The position numbers and the translations under genes were made by a program. DNA of 64,000 bases from Lunularia cruciata. Its lineage: Eukaryota > Streptophyta > Marchantiopsida > Lunulariales > Lunulariaceae. Under the pieces are notes generated by a model. That model worked only from the letters and a program-made list of their open reading frames with translations. It did no database searches and was not told the DNA's origin. Shown in pieces: positions 1 through 10,130 of this stretch. The number at the start of each line of letters is the position of its first letter. Position 1 is the stretch's first letter. The DNA is taken from assembly GCA_948567375.1 (NCBI GenBank), contig OX419755.1:55942291-56006290 (forward strand), written 5' to 3'.

Positions 1-1996
1 TCAAGAGGATGATCTCACTCTACGAGGAGATGAGCATGTGGCATTTGGCATACTCTCCTCTAATATTGCCCGTAGACTAATCTACCTTTTTTGCATGATT
101 CCCCCTTTTATGACCTTTTTATCTCATTTGAGAGTGTTTGCTAGGACGTTTATGAGTGTATTTGGTGATATCATGGACCAAGGACATTTGAGTGTGTGAT
201 ATGGGATTTGGCACTTAGGCAAACATCTTTGCCAATCTCGTGTGGAAAGGTAGGCCTATTATCTATGGAGAAGATGGCAACTATAGTATTTTGTGGTAGT
301 TGAGCTCTCTTGGCACCTCTACTTTCCTCTTGTTTTGTGGTTGTTGATAGGCTAGTCTTGGAGGCAAATGTGACCATGGTGGAAGAGAGATATGTTTCTC
401 TCCAAGAGTTATTGCGACATACAAGAGTACCTTCTATCATTTGCTTTCTTATTGTCAGATTGGATGAGAGGTTTGTAATCTTCCTTGATTGAAAAACAAT
501 TTTAAAGTACATTACAATTTCTCTTAGTTGACTCATCCATTCCTTGTGCTACTAAAGCACATCTTTGCTCTTGCTCTAGTAAGGATGCATGCTTTTGGAT
601 CCTAGCTCAACCGTGCATTAGGACATTCCAACTTGCACCAACTACTTTCTCTACAATGATAAGGTTTTGCCTAGGTTTGGTCCACCCATCTGCATCTTTG
701 TTACTCACTTGTGAGTGTGGTTCTACACTAGATGTAGCAAAAGTCCACATGACATGATGTCTTTTGGAGGACATAGGATATATACCCACAATGCTATAAG
801 AGATATAATGTTTACCATAGTATTAGAGAGTGGATACCTTGCTTGGAGAGAGCATTGGTATGATTTGTAGATGACACAAGTTAGGGCATACTTATACTTG
901 GTCTGAGATGATCTGGTGAGCATATATTGTGATTATATACCCTACATGTGATGCATTGTTAGAAGGAGTGATCACCCATCCTCCTAGATGGTGGAAAGCG
1001 GAGTGGCCATAGGCAAGGTCTCCAAGTATAGGAGTATGCAGTGAGGTAACCTCTTTGTTCCTCTAGCCTTGGAGTTATATGGAGGGATGGATGTTTCATA
1101 TTACACATTTGTTAAGAAGTGCACAAGGGCATATCATTCTAGACATCAAGAAGTATCACTTGCATATTTCATGGCATGTTCTAGACAACATGTGTCCATT
1201 GCTCTACAAAGAGCATTGGCTAGTGCAATCCATAGGAGAACAACCATACTAGGTGATGCTTCTTTAGATGCTCCAAGTTTTTGTAGCCATACAACTTGCA
1301 TAGCTCAAATATCTTAGGTGTTGTAGGATAGATTCCTCTTACGGATACTATTGGGGCTTAACCCCATTTTACCCCTTATCTCTTTCATATATGGCTTGAT
1401 GTGGTCTTCCCATCCTTCTTGTTTTCACATGTGGTTAGGTTTTTCTCTTTCACTTCAAGATCACTTTAGAGTGTATTGGGAATAGGTTCAAATAGCTTCA
1501 AGAAATACAATCCAATTTTTGCGACTAAGTAATGATTTCTTAATCACTCAATGCTTACATATGTTAGTGCATGTAAGGGTTGTATTGAAACCTATTTTTC
1601 ATAAATTTTAGAACATAAATAAATAGGTAAATATGGTGTTGAGTAATTATATATTTTAAAAACTTCCCCAAATCATGATGATCTTTAAAATTTGCATTAC
1701 ATCTCATATAATTTCTCCAAAGTCTTCTCATGTGTATGTGTAAATGATGTAAAATATCATCTCAAAACATTCATCATAAACTATAAGGTATACAAATAGA
1801 TCTAAGTTTTTTAAATAAGTTCAACATTTTGTTCTCCTAATATTCTTTTCAAGTGAATTCTCACATCTTCTTTTACATCTAATATAGAATTGTACATGAA
1901 ATATTATCTTACTTTCTAGGGAAATTCCAAAAACAAAACCAAAAATATGAACCTTCTTATCTCTTACTTAAGAAGAACCTCTAATTTTTATTAAGA
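1..1996. other. Unassigned AT-rich region
   Basis: No domain, LTR end or RNA gene is recognisable. Short open frames exist at 171-536 (minus), 607-923 (minus) and 1069-1317 (plus, 82 codons), but none shows a motif I know and none has a convincing upstream context. From about 1330 to 1996 the sequence is AT-rich with no open frame of note. It is probably old, decayed repeat, since everything to its right is. That is inference. Confidence 0.4.
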
Positions 1997-2156
1997 TAAA
2001 AAACCATAGTCTAAGAAGGCAAAGAACCAAACTCCAACACACTCCTCCAAGGCTAAAATTCCAAGGCACTTCCAAGTCTCAAACCATTACTTACTAAAGA
2101 TGTCAATGAGAGATATATAGTTGCAAATGAAACAATGATGAGTACCTTTTCATCCT
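1997..2156 (-). mobile_element. F2 LTR fragment, left part (host of the F1 nest)
   Basis: This matches the F2 LTR at 57150-57290: the stretches around 'ctaagaaggcaaag', 'ctcctccaaggct' and 'gatgagtacct' occur in the same order. The outer end of the LTR (TGTGAGCC in better copies) is not found, so this copy is truncated on the left. It stops at 2156 where an F1 LTR begins, and it resumes at 18486 on the other side of the F1 nest. Compared with 57091-57780 it is clearly diverged, so it is one of the older pieces here. Confidence 0.75.
2152..2156. repeat. Target duplication of F1 copy a (left)
   Basis: ATCCT immediately precedes the LTR start TGTGGCAACC at 2157. The right-hand counterpart is ACCCT at 18486-18490, one mismatch. 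The F2 LTR sequence reads through if the F1 segment and one duplicate are removed. Confidence 0.65.
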
Positions 2157-2957
2157 TGTGGCAACCTGACAAATATCACTTTTGCGGCAATCAAGTAAGT
2201 AATGTTTGTTCTCATAGAGATACTTTTCAAGATTGGTCAAACACAAAGTCAAACAATAACAATCTCAGTTCTTCTTGGTTGCATCTTTAATCTCTCAAGT
2301 AGAAACCACATAAAAGAGAGTAACAAGCATTGACTTGCAATCTCATCACAACAATTTGTCACACTTAATCACAACTCCATCAAATCTTTCCAAACAATCT
2401 TGATTGTGATGATTCAGTCTCTCTTGAAAACAACACTTCACTACAAAACAACTTTGCCTTAGAATTGTGTTCTACCCTTCCACTGAAAGCACAACTTCCT
2501 TGATCAAAATTGCTTCACATCAACAGTGTGCTACACTCACAAATGCAGAATACAACCAACACTACAATTCCTCTTAGATCTATCAAGGCATTGCTCCGAT
2601 TGCACTTCACTCAAGATCAAACACACAGAATGAAGATCAAGGTTACAGAATCCAACATCTAACAAACACACTAACTTGCACTTCAAAATTCTCCAAACAC
2701 TCACAAACACAATCACAATGTTGATACTTGGAATTAAGCTCAAACGATGAGCACTACTTCACAACACTTTGCTTTACCTATTCTTAGAAATTATGAGCAT
2801 TGAACAATATCATACTACGAATGCCTCCTTTAATAGGCAAAGCACTTCAATAGTTATCTAACAACTATACTATTCTACAACAACTCTCCTACCTACAGAT
2901 CTAAAATGACAATGCACCTTTTCATATCTGCCTCTTCAAATCTCAAAATTGTTTCTA

Positions 2958-3711
2958 CTACAATCCGGTGTCTACTTCTTCCTCGTCTTCCAAATCCAAA
3001 GTAACTTCACATATGACTCTATCCTCGGGTTTCACAACCACTAATTTGTCCACTATATCTACTACTTCTTCACTCTGATCTACAATTCCCGTCATAGATA
3101 ATCCTTCTAAATCTCTATCTCCTGACCCACTCTCCTCTAATATCTCCAATGGCAATTTTGAAGATATCTGTACTCCTATGTTATCTACTTTGGGCTTTGC
3201 TCTTACATCCTTCCAAAGTTTATATATCTCCAATTTTACTAAATCTAATCTGATCGTGATATTGTCCTCCACTTCCAATATCTTCCTATCTACACAAGTT
3301 TTGAGACTAATCAGCAAGGCATTCAAGTCTTTATCCTTTGTATTTCTCCTCCTTGTCTCCTGCACCAACAACTTCAACTTGTGCAATCGTGTTTCTTCAA
3401 TTCACACACTGGCTTCTATACTCAACATTGCATTCATCTTTGTTACAATCTCCTTCAATGGCTCAAGTCTCATGCTTCTCTCACGTTCTCTATCCGCTAG
3501 CCAATCTTCTCTGTACATTGCCAATTTTACCTCAAATTTGGCTTTCATAGTCTCCTTCACCTTTTGAACAATCTTCTCCTCCAAACTACAAAGTAGCTCC
3601 CTTAATCTTTCTTCTTCTCTATATCTCACTGTAAACTCTCTTTGCCAGAGCTGCTTCTTCTCTTCTACACTCTCCATCACTCTATCAAGCTCTTGCTCCT
3701 TCTTTGCTACT
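2958..3711 (-). pseudogene. U3-encoded coiled-coil ORF, remnant (F1 copy a, C-terminal part)
   Basis: On the minus strand this reads as the C-terminal half of the F1 LTR protein. It contains the conserved stretches with 'RKILEVEDNITIRLDLVKLE', 'KPKVDNIGVQ' and an acidic tail ending near 2958. The frame is broken near 3390-3400 and by the element inserted at 3712. Upstream residues of the same protein are found at 17432-18130. It is a dead relic; its value is as a divergent homologue for testing selection on the LTR frame. Confidence 0.7.
3707..3711. repeat. Target duplication CTACT (left) of full-length F1
   Basis: CTACT at 3707-3711 directly precedes the LTR start TGTGACAACC. CTACT occurs again at 17427-17431 directly after the LTR end GGGCACCACA. 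Removing 3712-17431 restores the continuous older F1 LTR. The identical 5-bp repeat is what a Ty3/gypsy integrase leaves. Confidence 0.95.
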
Positions 3712-4380
3712 TGTGACAACCCGGCAAATATCACTTTTGCGGTAATCGGGTAAGTAAAGTTCGTTCCCGCAGAGATACGAGTTAGAATTGGTCAAATACA
3801 AAGCAAAGTAACAATTTCAGTTCTTCTTGAGTTCTTCTTTAGTCTCTCAGGTAGAAACCACACCCAGAAGAGAGTAACAAGCACTGACTCGCAGTCTTGT
3901 CACAAATTAACACTTCTTAATCACAACTGCATCAAATCTTTCCAAACAATCTTGATTGTGATGATTCAAGCTCTCCCGAAAACGGCACTTCACTGCAAAA
4001 CAACTTCGCCTTAGAATTGTGTTCCACCCCTCCACTGAAGGTACAACTTCCTCGATCAAAATTGCTTCACATCAACTTCGCACTGCACTCACAAATGTAG
4101 AATACTACCAACAATACAATTCCTCTCAGATCTGTCAAGGCATTGCTTCGATTGCACTTCACTCAAGATCAAACACATAGAATGAAGATCAAGGCTGTGG
4201 AATCCAACATCCAACAAACACTTTGACTTGCACTTTGAATTTCTCCAAACACTCACAAACATAGACACGAAGTTGATACTCGGAATCAAGCTCAAGCGAC
4301 AAGCATTGCTTCACAGCACTTTGCTTTATCTATTCTCAGAAATTATGAGCACTGAACAACATTTGACTGCGAATGCCACT

Positions 4381-4388
4381 CTTAAATA
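4381..4388 (-). promoter_or_regulatory. TATA-like box for genomic RNA (P2), left LTR
   Basis: The minus strand reads ACTATTTAAGAGTGGCATTC. The same box is kept in the other F1 LTRs (14319-14326, 38596-38603, 43578-43585; CTTTAAATAG near 30829-30838 in the oldest solo copy). It lies downstream of the LTR frame and about 0.67 kb before the LTR end, the position expected for the promoter of the full genomic transcript. Function is inferred from position and conservation. Confidence 0.6.
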
Positions 4389-4504
4389 GTAAATCAATTG
4401 ACAGTTCTAACAACTATACCGTTCTACAACAACTGTTCTAACCTGCAGATCCAAAATGACAATGCACCTCTTCATATCTGCCTCTTCAAATCTCAAATTG
4501 GTTA

Positions 4505-7078
4505 CTAATCCAATCCGATGTCTACTTCTTCTTCGGCTTTCAAACCCGAACCCGAAGTAATTTTACTTCCTATCACTTTTTCCTCGGGTTTTGTATCTTC
4601 TACTTCTTCTACCAAATCCAGCAATTCTCTTTCCTGATCTGAAATTCCACTAGTGGGTAATCTATCTAACTCCTTATCTCCCGACCCACTCTTCTCTAAT
4701 GTCTCCATTGGTAATTCCGAAGACATTTGGACTCCTATGTTATCTACTTCGGGTTTTGCTTCAACATCTTTCCGAAGTTTTTCTAGCTCTATTTTCACTA
4801 AGTCTAATCTAATTGAAATGTTATCTTCTACCTCTAATATCTTCCTATCTACAAGAGTTCTCAATTTGATCAACAAGGCATTCATCTCGGTGTCTTTTGC
4901 CTGTCTTCGCCTCGTCTCCTGCACCAACAACTTCAACTCGTGCAGTCTCGTTTCTTCAATCCAAACGCTGGCTTCTGTACTCAACATGGCATTCATCTAG
5001 AGGACAATCTCCTTTATCGGCTCCAATCTTGTCTTTCTTTCTTGTTCCCGATCTGCAAGCCAGTCCTCTCTATACATCACCAATTCTTCCTCAAATTTGG
5101 CTTTCACCGTCTCCTTCTCCTTCTCCTTTTGAACTACCTTCTCATCCTGATTACGAAGTAATTCTCGTAATCGGTCTTCTTCTCTGTATCGCGCCGCCAA
5201 CTCTCGTTGCCAAAGTTGCTTCTTCTCTTCCATACTCTCCATCACTCTATTGAGCTCTTGATCCTTCGCTACTACTCTCGCCATAGCATAGATTACTTCT
5301 ACTCTCGAATCAACAAATTGCTGCTTCAAGATCTCGTACTCAGCTACTTGTCTCTCCCTTGCTATGTCACTTTTCTTCACAAGCTCCTCTCAATAGCTCA
5401 CTTCTCTCTTCAGGTCTTCAATTACCTGACTTCTCTCTACTCCCTCTGCTCGCAGTACTTCCCTTTCCTCCTCACCTCGGGTTACACTCCTCTGCAACTC
5501 CGAGTTCTCTTCTTCTAATCTTGCCAATACCTACAATATAGTCTTTACCTCTGGACAAGTCGACTGCATCTCCTTCTTCTTGTGCTCCAACTTCACCAAC
5601 AATGGGCACACGATCTCTCACAGGTACTCCACTCCATCATTGGCAACTACTTCCTCCCACGGAGTGGTCTCTCTTCTCACCTTGTGTTCTCCCGATACTC
5701 GCCTTCTTCTCTGCACTCTTTGTATCAGAATCGACGCCTCACTTCCCAAGCTTTCTCCAACCTCTTCTTTCACTTTACTCGGCCCCGCATCACACTTTGC
5801 CTTACGTCTCGAGCAAACTCCTTGCTGTACTTTGATCTTCCTTTCCTCGGGCACAGTTACTTTGTCCTCCAATTGTGTGTTGTCTTCGGCTTCCAACTCG
5901 GCTTGCACTTCTTCTTTGTATTCTTCAGCCACTGGCGCCGATGTCATCTCTCCACCTTCATCACTATTGCTACTCATACCTCCACTCTGCAACATAAGCT
6001 TAGGCTCCTCCTCGTGTTCTGAGTCTTCAGTTTTGAGCTCGGCATCTCCTTCTGAGTCTTCATCCTCCGACTCAATCACCACCATACTTCGCCTCGGGTT
6101 ACTTCTCTATATCTTCCAAGGTTTCTTGCTTTCTTCGGCTTCACCTTGCCGACCTCTCTTTTTTGTCGGGGTACTCACTGCCACCTCCACATTCTTCCCT
6201 ATCTTTGCATAGTAGTCGTCGGTGCTCCTGATCTGCAAGATGTACTGTTGCTCCTCGACGTTGACCTCCTTTCGCACATCAGGATGGAAATGCGACACCA
6301 TCCGAGTCCGCTCCGCCGAGTTCAGCAAGTTGAGCCTGAGGTAGAAGTGTGCTGCAAACAGCACAATGTAGTGTGGAGGTGACTTATCCCGCAAATTCCA
6401 CACCATCTGCCTCGTTCTCCCGTGAAAACACCTCGCCCAATTGATTGGCTCTCCTACAAACAACTTATGGAAGAACACTGCTTGGTGTTTCATCACATAA
6501 GTGGTTCTCTCTGGCTTCAGGATAGCCATCAAAGCACTCACGATCCCTCTCTTCATAGGGTCTTTGTAGCTCTCAACCTTGTACCCATTCTTTGTCCGTT
6601 TTGACGAGAAGGCATCTCTCACCTCTTGAGTCTCTTGGGCTATCTCTCCCTTCCCCAAGAACGTGGCTCCCTGCTCCAAGCTTGGTTCCTTCCCAAGTAC
6701 AAGTCTCCAATCCGACTCTGTCCAACGAGCCGGATTTCCTCTCTTCCCCTCTTCCTCGGGTCCATCGAGACACTTACTCTCGATGATTTTTGTCATGAGT
6801 CCTGGAAAACTTACATTCGAGTTCCATGCCAGAAAGGTGATCCAAAGTCGGCTCAAGACTTTGATCCTTGCTATCACATCTAACCTCCAAATCGCATGAT
6901 TTCTCACTGCAAATTTGGAGTTCTTCTTCCCTCCTCCCATCTCTTCTACCTTCTCACTTTTTCTCGATTTCACTCTCACGACCTCGCCCTTGCGCACTAA
7001 CACGATCCCAACTCTATTTCCCTTTCCCTGATCACCTACAAGACGACTTCTCAGCGGTGAAGGAAAATTACTCAACAT
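4505..7078 (-). pseudogene. U3-encoded 858-codon coiled-coil ORF, left LTR
   Basis: A single minus-strand frame runs from ATG at 7078 to a stop at 4505, exactly 2,574 nt as in the right LTR and in the solo LTR at 42909. Residues about 1-300 look globular ('NHAIWRLDVIARI', 'NGYKVESYKDP', 'WARCFHGRTRQMVWNLRDKS', 'MVSHFHPDVRKE'). A basic KKRGR cluster near 310 could be a nuclear signal. About 324-480 is Glu/Asp/Ser-rich, 490-775 is heptad-like coiled coil rich in Glu, Lys, Arg and Leu, and the tail is acidic. In-frame stops lie at about 6107 (Gln to TAG by comparison with the 45.7-kb copy), 5618 (Trp to TGA), 5525 (Gln to TAG, this LTR only) and 4997. I do not recognise the family. The N-terminal part loosely recalls plant-transposon-associated domains; that is a guess. 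Confidence 0.8.
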
Positions 7079-7097
7079 TTCATCGTTGCAGTTTTGA

Positions 7098-7105
7098 TTT
7101 TTATA
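7098..7105 (-). promoter_or_regulatory. TATA box (P1) upstream of the LTR ORF, left LTR
   Basis: The minus strand reads CTCTATAAAAATC, with TATAAAAA 27 nt upstream of the ATG at 7078. The same arrangement with the same 27-nt spacing is present in the right LTR (17036-17043 and ATG 17016). With a usual TATA-to-start distance of about 30 nt, transcripts would start at or just after this ATG. Either translation starts at a later Met or the start site is unusual. Confidence 0.6.
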
Positions 7106-7491
7106 GAGTTGCGCTTCTTTGTCTTTTGTCGCTTCAAGTTTCTACCGAGAAATCACACCTCCAGCATGCACCTGTCACTATCAATCAACCTTTGCGCGTA
7201 TGGGCCACCAGTTTTAAAACGGCCCCTTCTTGAATTTCTTGCCCCGACGAAAGGTTGTTAGATTGTCTTCGCCTCAGGTTGAGCTCCCCCTGATACGAAG
7301 ACAATTTACTTCAGGTTGTATGCTGACAGGGCATTTCCGAGTACTTCGCCTTATGACCCGAAGTCATTTTACTTTGGGTTTCATCCCAAAGACTCTTTTC
7401 TCTACCTTCTTCGGCCATACAGGCGCAATTCGACTTCTCTGTACACTTCTTCTCCTTTATTTTGAGAAAAACAAAAAATGTGGGCACCACA

Positions 7492-7500
7492 TACCCCCTC
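7492..7500 (-). other. Polypurine tract of full-length F1
   Basis: The minus strand reads GAGGGGGTA directly before the 3' LTR boundary at 7491. A purine run abutting the 3' LTR primes plus-strand DNA synthesis in LTR elements. Confidence 0.85.
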
Positions 7501-7502
7501 GC

Positions 7503-8660
7503 TCAAATGTGAGCGTCCCCGCGAACATAGACCTTGGGTGTTTTAGAAACTTCTGAGTCTATGTTCCAATATCTCCAAACTCTCCACCCGTTTACTTGAG
7601 TGGCAAAAGGATTACCTTCCAAGTCTACGAGCTGCATGGACCCATTTTCGTAAAGATGAAGAACTTGATAGGGACCCATCCATCTCAAATGCAACTTGCC
7701 TGGAAAAAATATTCGGCAATTGTCATATAACAAAACCAAATCCCCTTCTTGTACAGTCACAGGCTTGATTCTCTTGTCGTGCCTGACTTTCCTCTATGCT
7801 TGTACTTCTTTCATGGTTTGCATTGCATCGTCTCTTTTCTCTTCTAACCACATCAGTTGATGAATCCGAAGATCCTGAATTTCTTCTTCCGACATTCGTT
7901 CTTCGCAAAGAACCTAATATGTTGGAACCTCAAATTCAATTGGCAGTATGGGATGCAAGCCATATGTCAAGAAGTACGGAGTTTGTTTGGTTGTAATCTT
8001 TTCTGTCATTTGATATGCCCACAACACGGCTGGTAATTTTGTATCCCATTCATAGGCATAATTGACAGTCACCTTATTCAAAATTTTACAGAGTAACCCA
8101 TTTGGTTTTTCCGTTAAGCCATTTGCTTTTGGGTTGTACGGAATCGTCTTCCGATGCTTAATCTGAAAGTACTTGGTTAACGCCTCCATTACAGAGTTCA
8201 AAAAATGTGTTCCTTGGTCATTGACCAATTCCAGAGGACACCCATATCAGGAGATGATGTTTCAAAAGAAAAATTCCGCCACAGTTTCAGCATCATCTCT
8301 GCGAGTTGCTTCACCTTTGACCATCTTGGTAGCATAGTCAGTGCAAACCAAAATGTATTGCTTTCTTGTGACTCGGGTCACTGGTTGAATGGGACTCACA
8401 AAATCAATTCCCCATTTCTCAAATGGGGCCAAAGGCAAAATTGGTCTCAAAGGCCATTGAGAAGTAGCCGTCGGCTTCCCCTTTCTCTGACAAGCATCAC
8501 AACTTCGAATATGAGCATGCACGTCTTTGTACATTGTAGTCCACCAATACCCTACAAAAATAATTTTCTTTATAGTATTCTTCAGAGCATAGTGTCCTCC
8601 CGATGCTTCGGAGTGTAAGGATTCAATCACTCCTCCTACTTTGTATGACTCCAAGCATTG
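7503..8660 (-). pseudogene. F1 integrase (degenerate)
   Basis: The HHCC zinc domain is visible (HSEASGGH ... CDAC near 8620-8500). The core has all three acidic positions: Asp in WGIDFVSP, Asp in VNDQGTHF and Glu in GLTEKPN. The C-terminal part contains 'VQEGDLVLLYDNCRIFFPGK' and 'WMGPYQVLHLY', the GPY/F-type module, and ends near 7503 beside the polypurine tract. The frame is interrupted by stops near 8262, 8246, 7914 and 7799 but keeps its phase. There is no chromodomain after the GPY/F module. Confidence 0.9.
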
Positions 8661-10130
8661 CCGAAGTACTTTGTCTTCACCCATCTTGAATAAAATGCTA
8701 TGTTTAAGCTGGTACGGCCTCATTTTCCTAAGAAAGACTGCCCGTTGCTCCGGGTCCATCCCCTCAGGACAATGGAGAGTATTCAGATAATTATATTCAG
8801 CTGCATATCTTGTACTTCCCATTGTTGATAAGTGATACAACTCTTTGTCAGGGAACCAATCGTCAATTTCCCACTCCTGGTCTTGAGTTTCTAACCTGGA
8901 CAGGATGTCCGCATTTGAATGCAAAGCTCCCTTCCTTACTTGTATAGTATACGTGAACTCTTGTAACAACAAGATCCATCTTGCAATTCGTCCCGATAAA
9001 TCTGCCTTCTTGACCAAATGTTGCAATGCGTAATGGTCTACATAGAAGACAAACTCATACCCCAACAGATAATGACAAAATTTCTTGCAGGCATACACCA
9101 TTTCGAGTGCTTCTCTTTCAGTCGTCAAATAATTCTTTTCAGAGACTGAAAGTTGTTGGCTGGCATAATACACCGGGTAGTCCTTCTTCTTCTTGTCCTT
9201 CTGACTTAAGACAACTCCGATGGCCATGGACGAAGTGTTCACATATACATGCAAAGGGACGTCCCAATTCGGGGCCCTCATAACTGGTGCTTCAACCAGC
9301 TTTTGCTTCAACACCTGGAAAGCTTCTTCTTGACTTGCTTCCCACATGTAGTCTTCGGATTTCTTCAGAAGCTTTGTAAGTGGTGCAGCAAGTACTGCAT
9401 AGTTTGACATAAAGCGTCTGTAATATCCGACATGTCCCAAGAAGGCTCTTAGCTCCCGGATGTTCTTCGGGGATTCCAAAGTTGCAATTATCTTAACCTT
9501 CTCAACATCGACTTCAATACCTCGGCTTGACACCCGATGCCCAAGAAGAATTCCCTCCTTCATTGCGAAGAAGCATTTCTCCGGGTGTAATGACAAGCCG
9601 GCAAAATGACACCTTTCAAATGTTTGGCAAAGATAATCTATATGTACCTCTCTTCGTCCAAACACGCAAAAATCATCAATGAAGACTTCCACAAATTTAC
9701 GCAGAAAATCTTTGAAGATTGAATTCATCATCCGCTGGAAAGTAGCGGGAGCATTACACAACCCAAAGGGCATTTGATTGTAAGCAAAAGTGCCCCAATT
9801 GGTCGTGAATGTAGTTTTATCCTTGTCTTCTTCTCAAATGGATACTTGATTGTACCTTGAAAATCCATCAAGAAAACTATAACAAGGATGCCCAGCTACC
9901 TGATCTAAAATTGTATCGGTAAACGGCAAGGGATGATGATCTTTCCTTGTGACTGCATTCAACTTCCAAAAGTCTTGGCACACTCGGATCTTCCCTGTTT
10001 TCTTCTTCGTGACAATGACAATGGGGGAAACCCATTCACTGCTTAAGACAGGGAAGATGATTCCGGCCCCTAAGTACTTGTCGATTTCATCTTTCACCAA
10101 AAGCGAGTACTTTGGGTTTAGGCGGTATTG
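8661..10130 (-). pseudogene. F1 reverse transcriptase and RNase H (degenerate)
   Basis: RT blocks occur in order: 'SEWVSPIVIVTKKKTGKIRV', 'LNAVTRKDHHPLPF', 'SFLDGFSRYNQV', 'MPFGLCNAPATFQRMM', 'VFIDDFCVFG' (the catalytic -DD-), 'LLGHRVSSRGIEVD' and 'LRAFLGHVGYYRRF'. RNase H follows: 'HVYVNTSSMAIGVVLSQ', 'TEREALEMVYACKKFCHYLL', 'FYVDHYALQHLV' and 'ADILSRL'. The first RNase H aspartate of the usual TDAS motif is replaced (VNTS), which should abolish activity. In-frame stops lie at about 10131 (arginine position, TGA) and 9834; the phase is kept. Confidence 0.95.

Larger units (their letters stand above)
2157..3711 (-). mobile_element. F1 copy a, old LTR, left part
   Basis: This is the outer (R-U5) end and coiled-coil-coding part of an F1 LTR, aligned with 3712-5280 of the younger copy. 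The start TGTGGCAACCTGACAAATAT corresponds to TGTGACAACCCGGCAAATAT. CpG sites of the young copy appear largely as TpG or CpA here. The LTR is cut at 3711 by insertion of the full-length F1 element and continues at 17432. It is therefore a self-insertion: an F1 element landed inside an F1 LTR. Confidence 0.9.
3712..7491 (-). repeat. F1 left LTR (3' LTR of the element)
   Basis: It starts TGTGACAACCC and ends GGGCACCACA as read on the plus strand. In element sense, U3 begins at 7491 and runs through a TATA box at 7098-7105, a long open frame from 7078 to 4505, and a second TATA-like box at 4381-4388. The remaining 0.67 kb to 3712 would be R and U5. Between about 7270 and 7390 the sense strand repeats short units of the form CCGAAGTAAA / CTTCGGGT, which could be enhancer elements (inference). 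Pairwise differences from the right LTR are scattered, a few per hundred bases by eye. Confidence 0.95.

Noticed and set aside
171..1317. Small open frames at 171-536, 607-923 and 1069-1317 as host genes
   Set aside because: No recognisable domain, no promoter or splice evidence that I can support, and a repeat-dominated context. Mentioned only inside the unassigned region.
5580..6212. 210-codon open frame on the plus strand inside the left F1 LTR (also at 15518-16150)
   Set aside because: It is the mirror of the Glu/Lys/Asp-rich minus-strand frame, which gives a Ser/Leu/Phe-rich antisense translation with few stops. It persists in both LTRs only because the sense sequence does.
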